Of a DNA stretch of 51,220 bases, positions 10,259-17,329 are shown one piece after another; positions within the stretch are counted from its first letter, which is position 1, and each line of letters begins with the position of its first letter. The notes below the pieces were generated by a model. The model was not told the DNA's origin and searched no databases. It saw only the letters and a program-made list of their open reading frames with translations. Origin of the DNA: Sphingomonas sp. Leaf412 (GTDB lineage: Bacteria; Pseudomonadota; Alphaproteobacteria; Sphingomonadales; Sphingomonadaceae); the NCBI RefSeq assembly GCF_001425405.1, contig NZ_LMQP01000003.1, positions 726,819 to 778,038 of the forward strand, in the 5' to 3' direction. A program made the position numbers and the translations under genes.

Positions 10259-11536
10259 TCACTTCGGCTCCAGCCGGTTCAGCCCGCCGAGATACGGTTG
10301 CAGCACCTCGGGCACCCACACCGATCCGTCCGCCTGCTGGTAGTTTTCCAGGATCGCGACGATCATCCGGCCGACTACCAGTCCCGAGCCGTTGAGCGTA
10401 TGGACGAAGCGCGTCGCCTTCTCGCCCTCTGGCCGATAGCGTGCGTTCATCCGCCGCGCCTGGAAATCGGTGCAGGTGGAACAGCTCGAAATCTCGCGAT
10501 ACCGCCCCTGTCCGGGCAGCCATACCTCCAGGTCGTAGGTCCGCGCCGCGGTGAAGCCCATGTCGCCGGTGCAGAGCTTCATCCGGCGGAAGGGGAGGCC
10601 GAGCCGCGTCAGCACATCCTCCGCCGCCGCGGTCATCCGTTCATGCTCTTCCTCGCTGCGGTCCGGCTCGACGATCGACACCATCTCCGCCTTCTCGAAC
10701 TGGTGCTGGCGGATGAAGCCGCGCGTGTCGCGCCCCGCCGCGCCCGCCTCGCTGCGGAAACAGGCGGTCAGGGCGGTGAAGCGCAGCGGCAGGTCGGACG
10801 CGGACAGAATCTTCTCGCGCACGATATTGGTCAGGCTGACCTCCGCAGTGGGGATCAGCCAGCGATCGTCGGTAGTGCGGAACAGGTCCTCGGCGAACTT
10901 GGGCAATTGCCCGGTGCCGAACATCGCCTCGCCCTTCACCAGCAGCGGGGGGACGACCTCCTCATAGCCGTGGTCGCGGGTCAGGACGTCGAGGCCGAAC
11001 TGCCCCAGCGCGCGATTGAGCCGCGCCATCGCGCCGCGCACCAGCGTGAAGCGCGCGCCCGCGATCGCGACGCCGGTCTCGAAATCCAAGCCCAAAGCGG
11101 GGCCGATCGCGTCATGCTCCTTCACCGCGAAATCGAACGTCGGCCGGTGCCCGCGTTCGTGGACCAGCTGGTTATCCTCCTCGTCCGCGCCCTGCGGCAC
11201 GTCGGCCAGCGGCAGGTTGGGAAGCGTCGCCAGCGTCTCGTCCAGCGTCGCCTGCAACGTCGCGGCCTCCGCCTCCAGCTGCGGCATCCGCTCCTTCAGG
11301 CCCGCGACCTCCGCCATCAGCGCGGCGGCGGTCGCCTCGTCCTTGCGCCCCTTCGCCGCGCCGATCGCCTTCGACGCCTCGTTCCGGCGCGCCTGCGCGG
11401 TCTGCAAGTCGGTCAGCAGCGCGCGGCGGCGTTCGTCGTTCGCGACCAGCGCATCCGACGACGGCGCCACCCCGCGGCGGGCGAGCGCGGCGTCGAAGGC
11501 GGCGGGGTCGTCGCGGACCAGGCGGATGTCGTGCAT
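10259..11536 (-). CDS. serS: Seryl-tRNA synthetase
   Basis: The 425-residue class II synthetase has an N-terminal coiled-coil arm (about 30-110, with the Ala/Glu-rich heptads [20 protein letters not shown]) that binds the long variable arm of tRNA(Ser). Motif 2 lies around [20 protein letters not shown], with FEKAEMV following, and motif 3 is the [11 protein letters not shown] region near the C-terminus. The [14 protein letters not shown] serine-site block is intact. The start ATG at 11536 gives the usual N-terminus [11 protein letters not shown]. It is divergent from the host-attachment-family gene at 11629. Confidence 0.97.
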   Translation of the reverse strand: MHDIRLVRDDPAAFDAALARRGVAPSSDALVANDERRRALLTDLQTAQARRNEASKAIGAAKGRKDEATAAALMAEVAGLKERMPQLEAEAATLQATLDETLATLPNLPLADVPQGADEEDNQLVHERGHRPTFDFAVKEHDAIGPALGLDFETGVAIAGARFTLVRGAMARLNRALGQFGLDVLTRDHGYEEVVPPLLVKGEAMFGTGQLPKFAEDLFRTTDDRWLIPTAEVSLTNIVREKILSASDLPLRFTALTACFRSEAGAAGRDTRGFIRQHQFEKAEMVSIVEPDRSEEEHERMTAAAEDVLTRLGLPFRRMKLCTGDMGFTAARTYDLEVWLPGQGRYREISSCSTCTDFQARRMNARYRPEGEKATRFVHTLNGSGLVVGRMIVAILENYQQADGSVWVPEVLQPYLGGLNRLEPK

Positions 11537-11628
11537 GGCCGCGCTATGCCGCCCGACGGCCGTACTCGCAACCTCATGCGGCGCGACCCGTTGGAGAGGG
11601 GAGCATAGACCATAAGGAGAGCGCTCCC

Positions 11629-12069
11629 GTGCACATTCCCCACAAGTCCGTCGTCGTCGTCGCGGACGGACGCAAGATGCTGTTCCTGCGCAACGAGGGC
11701 GATGCCGAATATCCCAACCTCGTCGTCGAGACCGCGGAAGAGAAGTCGAACCCCGCGACCCGCGACCAGGCGACCGACGCCGCGGGCCGCGCGTCCTCCC
11801 CCCAGGGCGCGGCGCGCAGTTCGGTGGAGCCGACCGACTTCCACCAGCTGGAGGAAGACCGCTTCGCCGCGGAGGTGACCGACATGCTGAAGATACGCGC
11901 GCTGAAGAACGATTTCGAATCGCTCATCATCGTCGCCCCGCCCAGGACGCTGGGCGAGATGCGGAAACACTATCACAAGGAAGTCAGCGGACGCCTGACC
12001 GCGGAACTGGACAAGGACCTGACCGGTCACCCGATCGCGGATATCGAAAAGGCGCTGCTCGCGGCCTGA
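11629..12069 (+). CDS. Host attachment family protein (release-factor-fold, baeRF-like)
   Basis: A GTG start at 11629 is fixed by a strong AAGGAGA eight bases upstream (11614-11620). The 146-residue product begins with [15 protein letters not shown], has a polar middle ([14 protein letters not shown]), and ends with [20 protein letters not shown] and [17 protein letters not shown]. This matches the family annotated as required for attachment to host cells (Host_attach), related to archaeo-eukaryotic release-factor-like proteins. The family name comes from plant-associated bacteria, and the biochemical role is not known. It stands alone, divergent from serS and convergent with the PEP-CTERM-like gene. 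Confidence 0.82.
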   Translation: MHIPHKSVVVVADGRKMLFLRNEGDAEYPNLVVETAEEKSNPATRDQATDAAGRASSPQGAARSSVEPTDFHQLEEDRFAAEVTDMLKIRALKNDFESLIIVAPPRTLGEMRKHYHKEVSGRLTAELDKDLTGHPIADIEKALLAA

Positions 12070-12104
12070 TCCGTGCCCGGCCCGGGGGAACGACGGCGGT
12101 GTTC

Positions 12105-12134
12105 GTGAGCCCGGGTTCCCGCCTTCGCGAACAC
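12105..12134 (+). repeat. Half copy of palindromic repeat R2
   Basis: GGGTTCCCGCCTTCGCG followed by AACAC matches the right arm of R2 (compare 8189-8212), without the left arm or the central CCCAGACTGGG. It lies between two convergent genes. Confidence 0.6.
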
Positions 12135-12143
12135 GGACGGTCG

Positions 12144-13103
12144 TCAGGCGGCGACCGCCCGCTTCGCCAGTCGTCGCCGCGCGACCAGCCCCGCGGCGGC
12201 GGCGCCGAACAGCAGGACCATCGGCGGGGCGGGGACGGGCGCGGGATTGCCGCTGCTCGACCCGCCCGGCCCGCATTTCCCGTATTTGCACCCGCCCGGC
12301 CCCGACGACGTCCAGCCGCCGCTGCTCGACCAGCCCTTGGAACTCGACCCGTAGGAGGACGAGGAGGTCGACGTCGTGCTCGACTGATTCTGTCCCTGGC
12401 CCTGCTGCTGCTGCTGCTGCTGGTTCTGTTGCTGGTTTTGGGCCTGTTCCTGGTTCTGGCTCTGCTGATTCGTGTTCGTATTCGTGTTGTTGCTCGTGTT
12501 CGTGTTGCTGCTGGTATTGCTGTTCGTGTTGGTGTTGTTGCTCTGGCTCGAGCTGTTGTTCGTGCTGCTGTTGTTCGACGAATTGTCGAGGTTGTTGTTG
12601 TTGTTCACGTCCACGGTCGCGCCGCCGGTGGAGCTGGAGGTCGAACTCGCGACATTGCCCGACGACGACGTGCTGCTCGACCCGCTGGTGCTCGACGTGG
12701 AGGAGACGACGATCCCGCCGCCCCCCCCGCCGCCGCCGCCCGATCCGCCGAAGAACCCGCCCGCGAAGAATCCGCCCCCGCCGCCGAAGCCGCCGCCGCC
12801 GATGATCGCGGGCGCCACGCCCCCGCCGCCGGCAAAGACCGGCGCCTCGGGCAGCGGCACGGGGATCGGCGCCCCCTGGCTCGCGATCGTCACCGTCGTC
12901 GCGGCGCACGCCCGGCCGCCCTTCGCGACGCGGCGCACCTTGCCCGTGCTGGCGTAGGACCGGCGCACGACGCGCTTCGCCACCTTCTTGGTATAGGCGG
13001 CGCGCGCCTTGCCCGTCTCGGCGACATGCACCGCGCCGCCCCCGATCAGCGCACCGCCGCAGGTGCAGGCACAAAGTTTCGCCAATGCCATCCGTACGGA
13101 CAT
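12144..13103 (-). CDS. Low-complexity Gly/Ser/Asn/Gln-rich protein with PEP-CTERM-like C-terminus
   Basis: I start the gene at the ATG at 13103 (319 residues), preceded by an AAAGAG sequence; an in-frame ATG ten codons upstream is also possible. The N-terminus is hydrophobic with CACTC (11-15), followed by a basic stretch (31-61). Then come a Gly tract (101-130), a Ser/Thr tract (133-160), an Asn-rich tract (165-212), a Gln-rich tract (213-240) and a second Ser tract. CKYGKC lies at 272-277. The end has the tripartite sorting pattern: VPAPP (290-294), a hydrophobic helix (296-307) and RRR (309-311). This suggests exosortase-dependent surface sorting, although no exosortase gene is in the window. 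The repeated N/Q tracts resemble prion-like or adhesive low-complexity segments. No function can be assigned. Confidence 0.75.
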   Translation of the reverse strand: MSVRMALAKLCACTCGGALIGGGAVHVAETGKARAAYTKKVAKRVVRRSYASTGKVRRVAKGGRACAATTVTIASQGAPIPVPLPEAPVFAGGGGVAPAIIGGGGFGGGGGFFAGGFFGGSGGGGGGGGGIVVSSTSSTSGSSSTSSSGNVASSTSSSTGGATVDVNNNNNLDNSSNNSSTNNSSSQSNNTNTNSNTSSNTNTSNNTNTNTNQQSQNQEQAQNQQQNQQQQQQQGQGQNQSSTTSTSSSSYGSSSKGWSSSGGWTSSGPGGCKYGKCGPGGSSSGNPAPVPAPPMVLLFGAAAAGLVARRRLAKRAVAA

Positions 13104-13437
13104 GTGACACTCTTTCGTTGGCGGCGAAGACACGCCGTGGGATATCGAAGCACCCGCTCCTGCCGATGCTCATCCACCAAAGTGCAAAACAAACATTTAA
13201 GTTCAACCGTGTTAACTATGATGCGTCGGGGATATCGTGTCGAAATCGGGACACCTGTGCGAACATTGTGGTTAACGTGCCGGCGCGGGACGATCCGGCC
13301 CCAGGTCGTTCAGGCAGGCGACAGCCGGAACGTCGCAAACCGCGTCAGCGTCCGCTTGAGATAGGTTAGGGTCGCCTCTATAGCGCCCGCGGGGGCGTGG
13401 CGATGCGAAGACATCCGGCGCTGGCGGGAGTGTTTCG
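13104..13437. other. 334-bp intergenic region between divergent surface-protein gene and dksA
   Basis: No convincing gene is seen. The half next to the surface-protein gene is noticeably AT-richer than the rest of the window (around 13180-13220) and holds two GTTAAC hexamers (13211-13216 and 13271-13276). The half next to dksA holds a good promoter-like pair. The region probably carries the promoters for both genes. Confidence 0.5.
13356..13383 (+). promoter_or_regulatory. Candidate sigma-70-type promoter for dksA
   Basis: TTGAGA (13356-13361) and CTATAG (13378-13383) are separated by 16 bp, and the ATG of dksA follows 54 bp downstream. This is the best promoter-like pair in the gap. It was judged by eye only. 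Confidence 0.45.
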
Positions 13438-13902
13438 ATGGCAACGGCAATAGATCGTATCGACAGCGTAGCGGGGCGCAGGATGGCGGCGAACGATGCC
13501 GACGACGGATACCGTCCCGGGCCGGACGAGGCGTTCATGAACGAACGGCAGCTGGCCTATTTCCGCCGGAAGCTGCTGGCGTGGAAGGATGCGCTGCTGC
13601 GCGAATCGATGGGCACGCTGTCGCAGCTCCAGGTCGATTCGAACCGCGAGGCGGACCTGAGCGACCGGGCGTCGAGCGAGACCGACTGGTCGATCGAACT
13701 GCGCACCCGCGACCGGCAGCGCAAGCTGGTGTCCAAGATCGATTCGGCGCTGCGGCGCATCGACGAGGGCGAATACGGCTATTGCGAAGTGACCGGCGAG
13801 CCGATCAGCCTGGGCCGGCTGGAGGCGCGGCCGATCGCGACGATGACGCTGGAGGCGCAGGAGCGCCACGAACGCAACGAAAAGGTATCGCGCGACGACT
13901 GA
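13438..13902 (+). CDS. dksA: RNA polymerase-binding transcription factor DksA
   Basis: The 154-residue protein has a long N-terminal coiled coil (about 35-105, ERQLAYFRRKLLAWKDALL onward) and the DksA C-terminal block EGEYGYCEVTGEPISLGRLE. Only one of the four zinc-finger cysteines remains (about 121). The later pair is replaced in the stretch ARPIATMTLEAQERHERN, which is the usual alphaproteobacterial form. DksA enters the RNA polymerase secondary channel and works with ppGpp in the stringent response. The gene is monocistronic or leads the PilZ gene 64 bp downstream. Confidence 0.93.
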   Translation: MATAIDRIDSVAGRRMAANDADDGYRPGPDEAFMNERQLAYFRRKLLAWKDALLRESMGTLSQLQVDSNREADLSDRASSETDWSIELRTRDRQRKLVSKIDSALRRIDEGEYGYCEVTGEPISLGRLEARPIATMTLEAQERHERNEKVSRDD

Positions 13903-13966
13903 TCCCCGCCGATCCGGTAACGCGCGGTTTACCGCATTCGGGTAGCAGGGGCGCAGGATCGAACCG

Positions 13967-14311
13967 GTGGACGCAATGGAACAGATAGGTAAGCGCGGAT
14001 TCGACGACGCCGCTCCCGCGACGGACAGTCCGCGGGGGCGCGACAGCCTGTTCCTGATGGCCCGCCTGCGCTTCGCCGGCGCGGCGGAGGACATGTCGGT
14101 GCGCGTCCGCAACCTGTCGCCCGGCGGCCTGATGGCCGAACTGCCCGCGCCGATCGCCACCGACAGCGCGATCGAGGTGGAGGTGCGCGGCATCGGCTGG
14201 GTCAAGGGGCGGATCGCCTGGCAGACCGAAGGTCGCGCGGGTATCGCCTTCGACGCGGAGATCGACCCGCAACGCGCGCGCAAGGCGCCCGGCACCCCGA
14301 ACGATCGCTGA
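13967..14311 (+). CDS. Small PilZ-domain protein
   Basis: The product is 114 residues from a GTG at 13967, or 111 from the ATG at 13976, which has GGTGG five bases upstream; both are plausible. The PilZ core shows RDSLFLMARLRF and then VRNLSPGGLMAEL (N-x-S-x-x-G). A canonical RxxxR cyclic-di-GMP motif is not visible before it. It is preceded by dksA and followed by tRNA-Leu. It may be a diverged cyclic-di-GMP receptor or a structural PilZ. Confidence 0.78.
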   Translation: MDAMEQIGKRGFDDAAPATDSPRGRDSLFLMARLRFAGAAEDMSVRVRNLSPGGLMAELPAPIATDSAIEVEVRGIGWVKGRIAWQTEGRAGIAFDAEIDPQRARKAPGTPNDR

Positions 14312-14360
14312 CCCCTCTGGACGCGGGCGCTCCGCTGGTGCAAGGGCGCGACGCTTCCAC

Positions 14361-14447
14361 GCGGGTGTGGCGGAATTGGTAGACGCAGCGGACTCAAAAT
14401 CCGCCTCTGGCAACAGATTGTCGGTTCGAGTCCGACCACCCGTACCA
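14361..14447 (+). tRNA. tRNA-Leu (anticodon CAA)
   Basis: The 87-nt cloverleaf has acceptor stem GCGGGTG/CACCCGT, a D-arm with AATTGGTAGACGC, anticodon stem GCGGA/TCCGC with loop CTCAAAA (anticodon CAA, reading UUG), a long class II variable arm around CTCTGGCAACAGATTG, and a T-arm with GGTTCGAGTCC. The CCA end is encoded (14445-14447). Confidence 0.96.
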
Positions 14448-14524
14448 GCCATCGATCCATGAACCCTTGCGCGATCGCGTCCCGCCCGGCATCTCCGTAA
14501 CAAATGATATGGAGGAGGATGGCG

Positions 14525-15301
14525 ATGGGCGATTTCAGCGGCAGGAACGTGTTCGTGGCGGGCGCGTCCAGCGGGATCAACCTGGCGATCGCGCACGCGT
14601 TCGGCGCGGCGGGCGCGACGGTGACGGTGCTGAGCCGCAGCGCGGAGAAGATCGAGGCGGCGGCGCAGGGCCTGCGCGATGCGGGCGTCGATGCGCAGGG
14701 GATCGCATGCGACGTGCGCGACTATGCCGGGCTGGAGGCCGCCTTCGCCGCGGCGGTGGCGAAATACGGCCCGATCGACGTCGTCGTCTCGGGCGCGGCG
14801 GGCAATTTCCTCGCCCCCGCGCTGAAGGTCAGCGCCAATGCGTTCAAGACCGTGGTCGATATCGACCTGCTGGGCACCTACAACGTCTTCCGCGCCAGCT
14901 TCGATCACCTGAAAAAGCCGGGCGCGTCGCTGATCGCGATCACCGCGGGGCAGGCGGTGCACCCGATGTCGTTCCAGATCCACGCCTGCGCCGCGAAGGC
15001 GGGGGTGAACATGGTCACCAAGTGCCTGGCGCTGGAATGGGGCCCGGCGGGCGTGCGCGTGAACGCCATCTCCCCCGGCCCGATCGCGGATACGGAAGGA
15101 ATGAAGCGGCTGGCCGATCCGGCGCGCGAGGCGGCGATCAAGGGCCGCCTGCCGCTGCGCGACTATGGCACGAAGCAGGACATCGCCGACGCCGCGCTGT
15201 TCCTGTCGAGCGAGGCGGCGAAATACGTGACCGGCACGATCCTGAACGTCGACGGCGGCAGCGACCTGGGCGATGCCAGCGCGGATGCGTTGGGCGTTTA
15301 G
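14525..15301 (+). CDS. SDR family oxidoreductase, 2,4-dienoyl-CoA-reductase-like
   Basis: I choose the ATG at 14525 because GGAGGAGG (14511-14518) lies six bases upstream; two earlier in-frame ATGs lack such spacing. The 258-residue Rossmann protein has the NADP-binding motif AGASSGIN, where the last Gly of TGxxxGxG is Asn, and SGAAGNF where NNAG is expected. The active-site area IHACAAKAGVNMVTK lacks the classical Tyr of YxxxK, and SPGPIADTEGMKRL follows. These features match the DECR-type branch that reduces 2,4-dienoyl-CoA during oxidation of unsaturated fatty acids. The exact substrate is inferred. Confidence 0.8.
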   Translation: MGDFSGRNVFVAGASSGINLAIAHAFGAAGATVTVLSRSAEKIEAAAQGLRDAGVDAQGIACDVRDYAGLEAAFAAAVAKYGPIDVVVSGAAGNFLAPALKVSANAFKTVVDIDLLGTYNVFRASFDHLKKPGASLIAITAGQAVHPMSFQIHACAAKAGVNMVTKCLALEWGPAGVRVNAISPGPIADTEGMKRLADPAREAAIKGRLPLRDYGTKQDIADAALFLSSEAAKYVTGTILNVDGGSDLGDASADALGV

Positions 15302-15392
15302 GGCGGATCCGCATTCAGCGGACTGCCCGGCGATCCTCCTCCTCCGGGGAAACATCTCGCGATGTTGATCCAGCCTGGCCCGCACCCCCTTT

Positions 15393-15471
15393 CCGTTCGG
15401 GCTGAGCGAAGTCGAAGCCGATGTGCGACACATGGCCTTCGACTTCGCTCAGGCCGAACGGGGGTAGGGGA
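15393..15471 (+). repeat. Palindromic repeat family R1, copy 1
   Basis: The arms CCGTTCGGGCTGAGCGAAGT and its complement ending GCTCAGGCCGAACGG enclose a short variable centre. Five copies occur in this window (15393, 17167, 18840, 44934 and 45027). This one separates the convergent SDR and cdd genes. Confidence 0.9.
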
Positions 15472-15493
15472 AGGCGCTCCGCCCGAAAGGGGT

Positions 15494-15943
15494 TCAGGCG
15501 ATCCCCAGGTCCGCCGGTCCGAACGCATCCGGCAGCAGTTCCGACAGGCGATAGCTGGCCAACGCATCGCCGGTCGCGCCCGCGCAATGCACGGACAGGT
15601 CGCGCCCCCCCATCTGCGCCGCCTCGTTCAGCACCTGCCGGCAGCGCCCGCACGGGCGCACCGGATCGGCCCCGGCCGCCTGTCCCGATGCGTCCATCGC
15701 GCCGCCGATGACGCCGATCGCGACCACGTCCGCCAGCCGCCCTTGCGCGGACACCGTGGCGATCGCGACCGTCTCCGCGCACAGCGACAGGCCGTAGCTG
15801 GCATTCTCGACATTCGCCCCCGTCACGACGCTGCCGTCGGACAGCAGTACCGCCGCCCCGACCGCGAAGCGCGAATAGGGCGCATGGGCGTGGACCGCGG
15901 CCCGCCGCGCCGCCGCGATCAACATCCGTGCCTCGTCGCTCAT
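15494..15943 (-). CDS. cdd: Cytidine deaminase
   Basis: The 149-residue protein has the zinc and catalytic motif CAETVAI (Cys55, Glu57) and the second zinc-ligand pair PCGRCRQVL (Cys98, Cys101). The substrate segment VGANVEN-type reads TGANVENASYG, typical of homotetrameric cytidine deaminases. It converts cytidine and deoxycytidine to uridine forms for pyrimidine salvage. The ATG at 15943 overlaps the stop of the upstream GH25-like gene, so the two are coupled. Confidence 0.95.
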   Translation of the reverse strand: MSDEARMLIAAARRAAVHAHAPYSRFAVGAAVLLSDGSVVTGANVENASYGLSLCAETVAIATVSAQGRLADVVAIGVIGGAMDASGQAAGADPVRPCGRCRQVLNEAAQMGGRDLSVHCAGATGDALASYRLSELLPDAFGPADLGIA

Positions 15944-16614
15944 CGTACCGCCACGTCCCAGTTCACCGGCCCCTCCACCCCGTCGACGCGCCGGATATCG
16001 CTCGCCTGCCACATCCGCCACGGACGGTCGGTATAGGCGGGGCGAAGGAAATTGCCCGTCGCCCAGATATTTCGGCGCAATGCCTGTACCAGGGTATAAT
16101 CGTCCTCCACGTCGGGCGCGACCTTCAGCAGCACGGGCTTGCCCGTATGCGCCTCGATCCGCCGCGCGGCCTCCGCCACGTCCGCGATCAACGCCGCGCG
16201 ATCGGGGCGGGCGGGGCAGGCGGGATCGTAATGCAGGTCGATCGCCGCGGGCAGCGCGTCGGGCGCCAGCGGCACGACGGTGTTGAACGCATTCGCCTGC
16301 TCCGCGCCGTCCTGGCAGAAGGAATAGACGTGGATCGCGCCACGCCGCACGCCCGCGGCGGCCATCGCGTCCCAATGCGCCTGGAACGTGCGGTCGCGGA
16401 CGTTGTGCCCTCGCGTCGCGACGGCGTAGCCGAAATCGACGCCCGCGCCCTTCGCCACCGCCCATTCGACCGCGCCGTTGGCCTCCGACACGTCGATGCC
16501 CTGCACCGGATATTTCGCGACCGACGGGTGCCAGCGGATCGCCAGCCGCCAGCCTGCGACGGTCGCGAGCGCGAGCGCGAGCAGGATCAGGACGAGGCGG
16601 CCGGCTCCATACAT
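15940..16614 (-). CDS. GH25-like (lysozyme-family) protein with altered active site
   Basis: The 224-residue protein has an N-terminal membrane anchor (about 6-22) and a GH25 barrel starting at GIDVSEANGAVEWAVAKG (about 39-56). In active GH25 muramidases the second strand usually reads like KATEG; here it is VATRG. The central D-x-E signature reads AIDLHYD (about 144-150), so the position of the general-acid Glu is His (codon CAT on the minus strand). The first Asp of GIDVS is kept. It may be a non-catalytic peptidoglycan-binding relative or use a modified mechanism. It sits between UPF0262 and cdd with only a few bases on either side. Confidence 0.75.
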   Translation of the reverse strand: MYGAGRLVLILLALALATVAGWRLAIRWHPSVAKYPVQGIDVSEANGAVEWAVAKGAGVDFGYAVATRGHNVRDRTFQAHWDAMAAAGVRRGAIHVYSFCQDGAEQANAFNTVVPLAPDALPAAIDLHYDPACPARPDRAALIADVAEAARRIEAHTGKPVLLKVAPDVEDDYTLVQALRRNIWATGNFLRPAYTDRPWRMWQASDIRRVDGVEGPVNWDVAVR

Positions 16615-16617
16615 GCG

Positions 16618-17100
16618 TCAGCCCTTGATGTGCAGGACGCAGATGAGCGTGAACAACCGGCGCGCGGTGTCGAAATCGACCTCGATCTTCCCCGCCAGCC
16701 GTTCGACCAGCAATTCGGCGGCATCGTTGTGGACCGCGCGACGGGCCATGTCGACGGTTTCGATCTGCTGCGGCGTCGACTGACGAATCGCCTGGAAGTA
16801 ACTGTCGCAAATGGCGAAATAATCGCGGATCGGCCGCCGGAATCGCGCCAGCCCCAGCACCAGCGTCTCCAGCGGCGTGCCGTCCTCGCGCTTGATGTGG
16901 ATGCCAAGCCGCCCCTCCTCGACCGACAGCGCGACGCGATACGGCCCGGCATAGCCGTCGGGATGGACGCGTTGCGGCGCGAAGTGATTGCCCTCGACCA
17001 GGTCGAAGATCGCGATCCGCCGTTCCTGTTCGATATCCGCCGAGCGCCACAGGATCGTGCGCTCGTCCAGTTCGACGTCGATGATCCGCGGATCGGCCAT
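16618..17100 (-). CDS. UPF0262 family protein
   Basis: The 160-residue product from the ATG at 17100 begins MADPRIIDVELDERTILWRS and contains the conserved VEGNHFAP, RFRRPIRDYFAICDSY and IETVDMARRAVHNDAAELL segments of the alphaproteobacterial UPF0262 family. It has no signal peptide or membrane segment. The function is unknown. It is first in an apparent three-gene unit with the GH25-like gene and cdd (gap of 3 bp, then an overlap), and it is divergent from dnaB. Confidence 0.88.
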   Translation of the reverse strand: MADPRIIDVELDERTILWRSADIEQERRIAIFDLVEGNHFAPQRVHPDGYAGPYRVALSVEEGRLGIHIKREDGTPLETLVLGLARFRRPIRDYFAICDSYFQAIRQSTPQQIETVDMARRAVHNDAAELLVERLAGKIEVDFDTARRLFTLICVLHIKG

Positions 17101-17166
17101 ATCGTGTCGATAGAGACGGTTTGCCGGTCCGTCATCCCCGTTCACTCGACGCGTCGCACCCCATGT

Positions 17167-17242
17167 CCGTTCGGGCAGAGCGAAGTCGAAGCCCATGTGC
17201 CGACCTTGGCGCTTGCCCTTCGACTTCGCTCAGGGCGAACGG
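17167..17242 (+). repeat. Palindromic repeat family R1, copy 2 (between UPF0262 and dnaB)
   Basis: CCGTTCGGGCAGAGCGAAGT pairs with ACTTCGCTCAGGGCGAACGG. It lies 87 bp upstream of dnaB, next to the DnaA box. Confidence 0.9.
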
Positions 17243-17274
17243 AGGTGGGGTGCGCCAAACCCGGCTCGTCCATG

Positions 17275-17283
17275 TTATCCACA
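17275..17283 (+). promoter_or_regulatory. Perfect DnaA box upstream of dnaB
   Basis: TTATCCACA matches the consensus DnaA box exactly, 46 bp before the dnaB ATG. I found no second perfect box in the window. The position suggests DnaA control of dnaB transcription rather than an origin, since no clustered boxes or AT-rich unwinding element accompany it. Confidence 0.6.
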
Positions 17284-17329
17284 GTGACGGACATTCCGCT
17301 TTCCCCCCGCGTCCGCTACACCGCCCGGC

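Noticed and set aside
12472..12957. Open frame on the plus strand inside the low-complexity gene, rich in Leu/Val/Phe and Pro
   Set aside because: It is the complement of the N/Q/G-repeat codons and has only repeated Leu, Val and Pro, no domain and no start signal. The minus-strand reading has a signal and a sorting tail.
13104..13437. CtrA-type site TTAA-N7-TTAA in the AT-rich part of this gap
   Set aside because: The two TTAA elements (13197 and 13212) are 11 bp apart, not 7, so the spacing does not fit.
17101..17329. Replication origin near dnaB
   Set aside because: There is only one DnaA box, no AT-rich unwinding region and no dnaA, parAB or gidA nearby. A regulatory site is the simpler reading.
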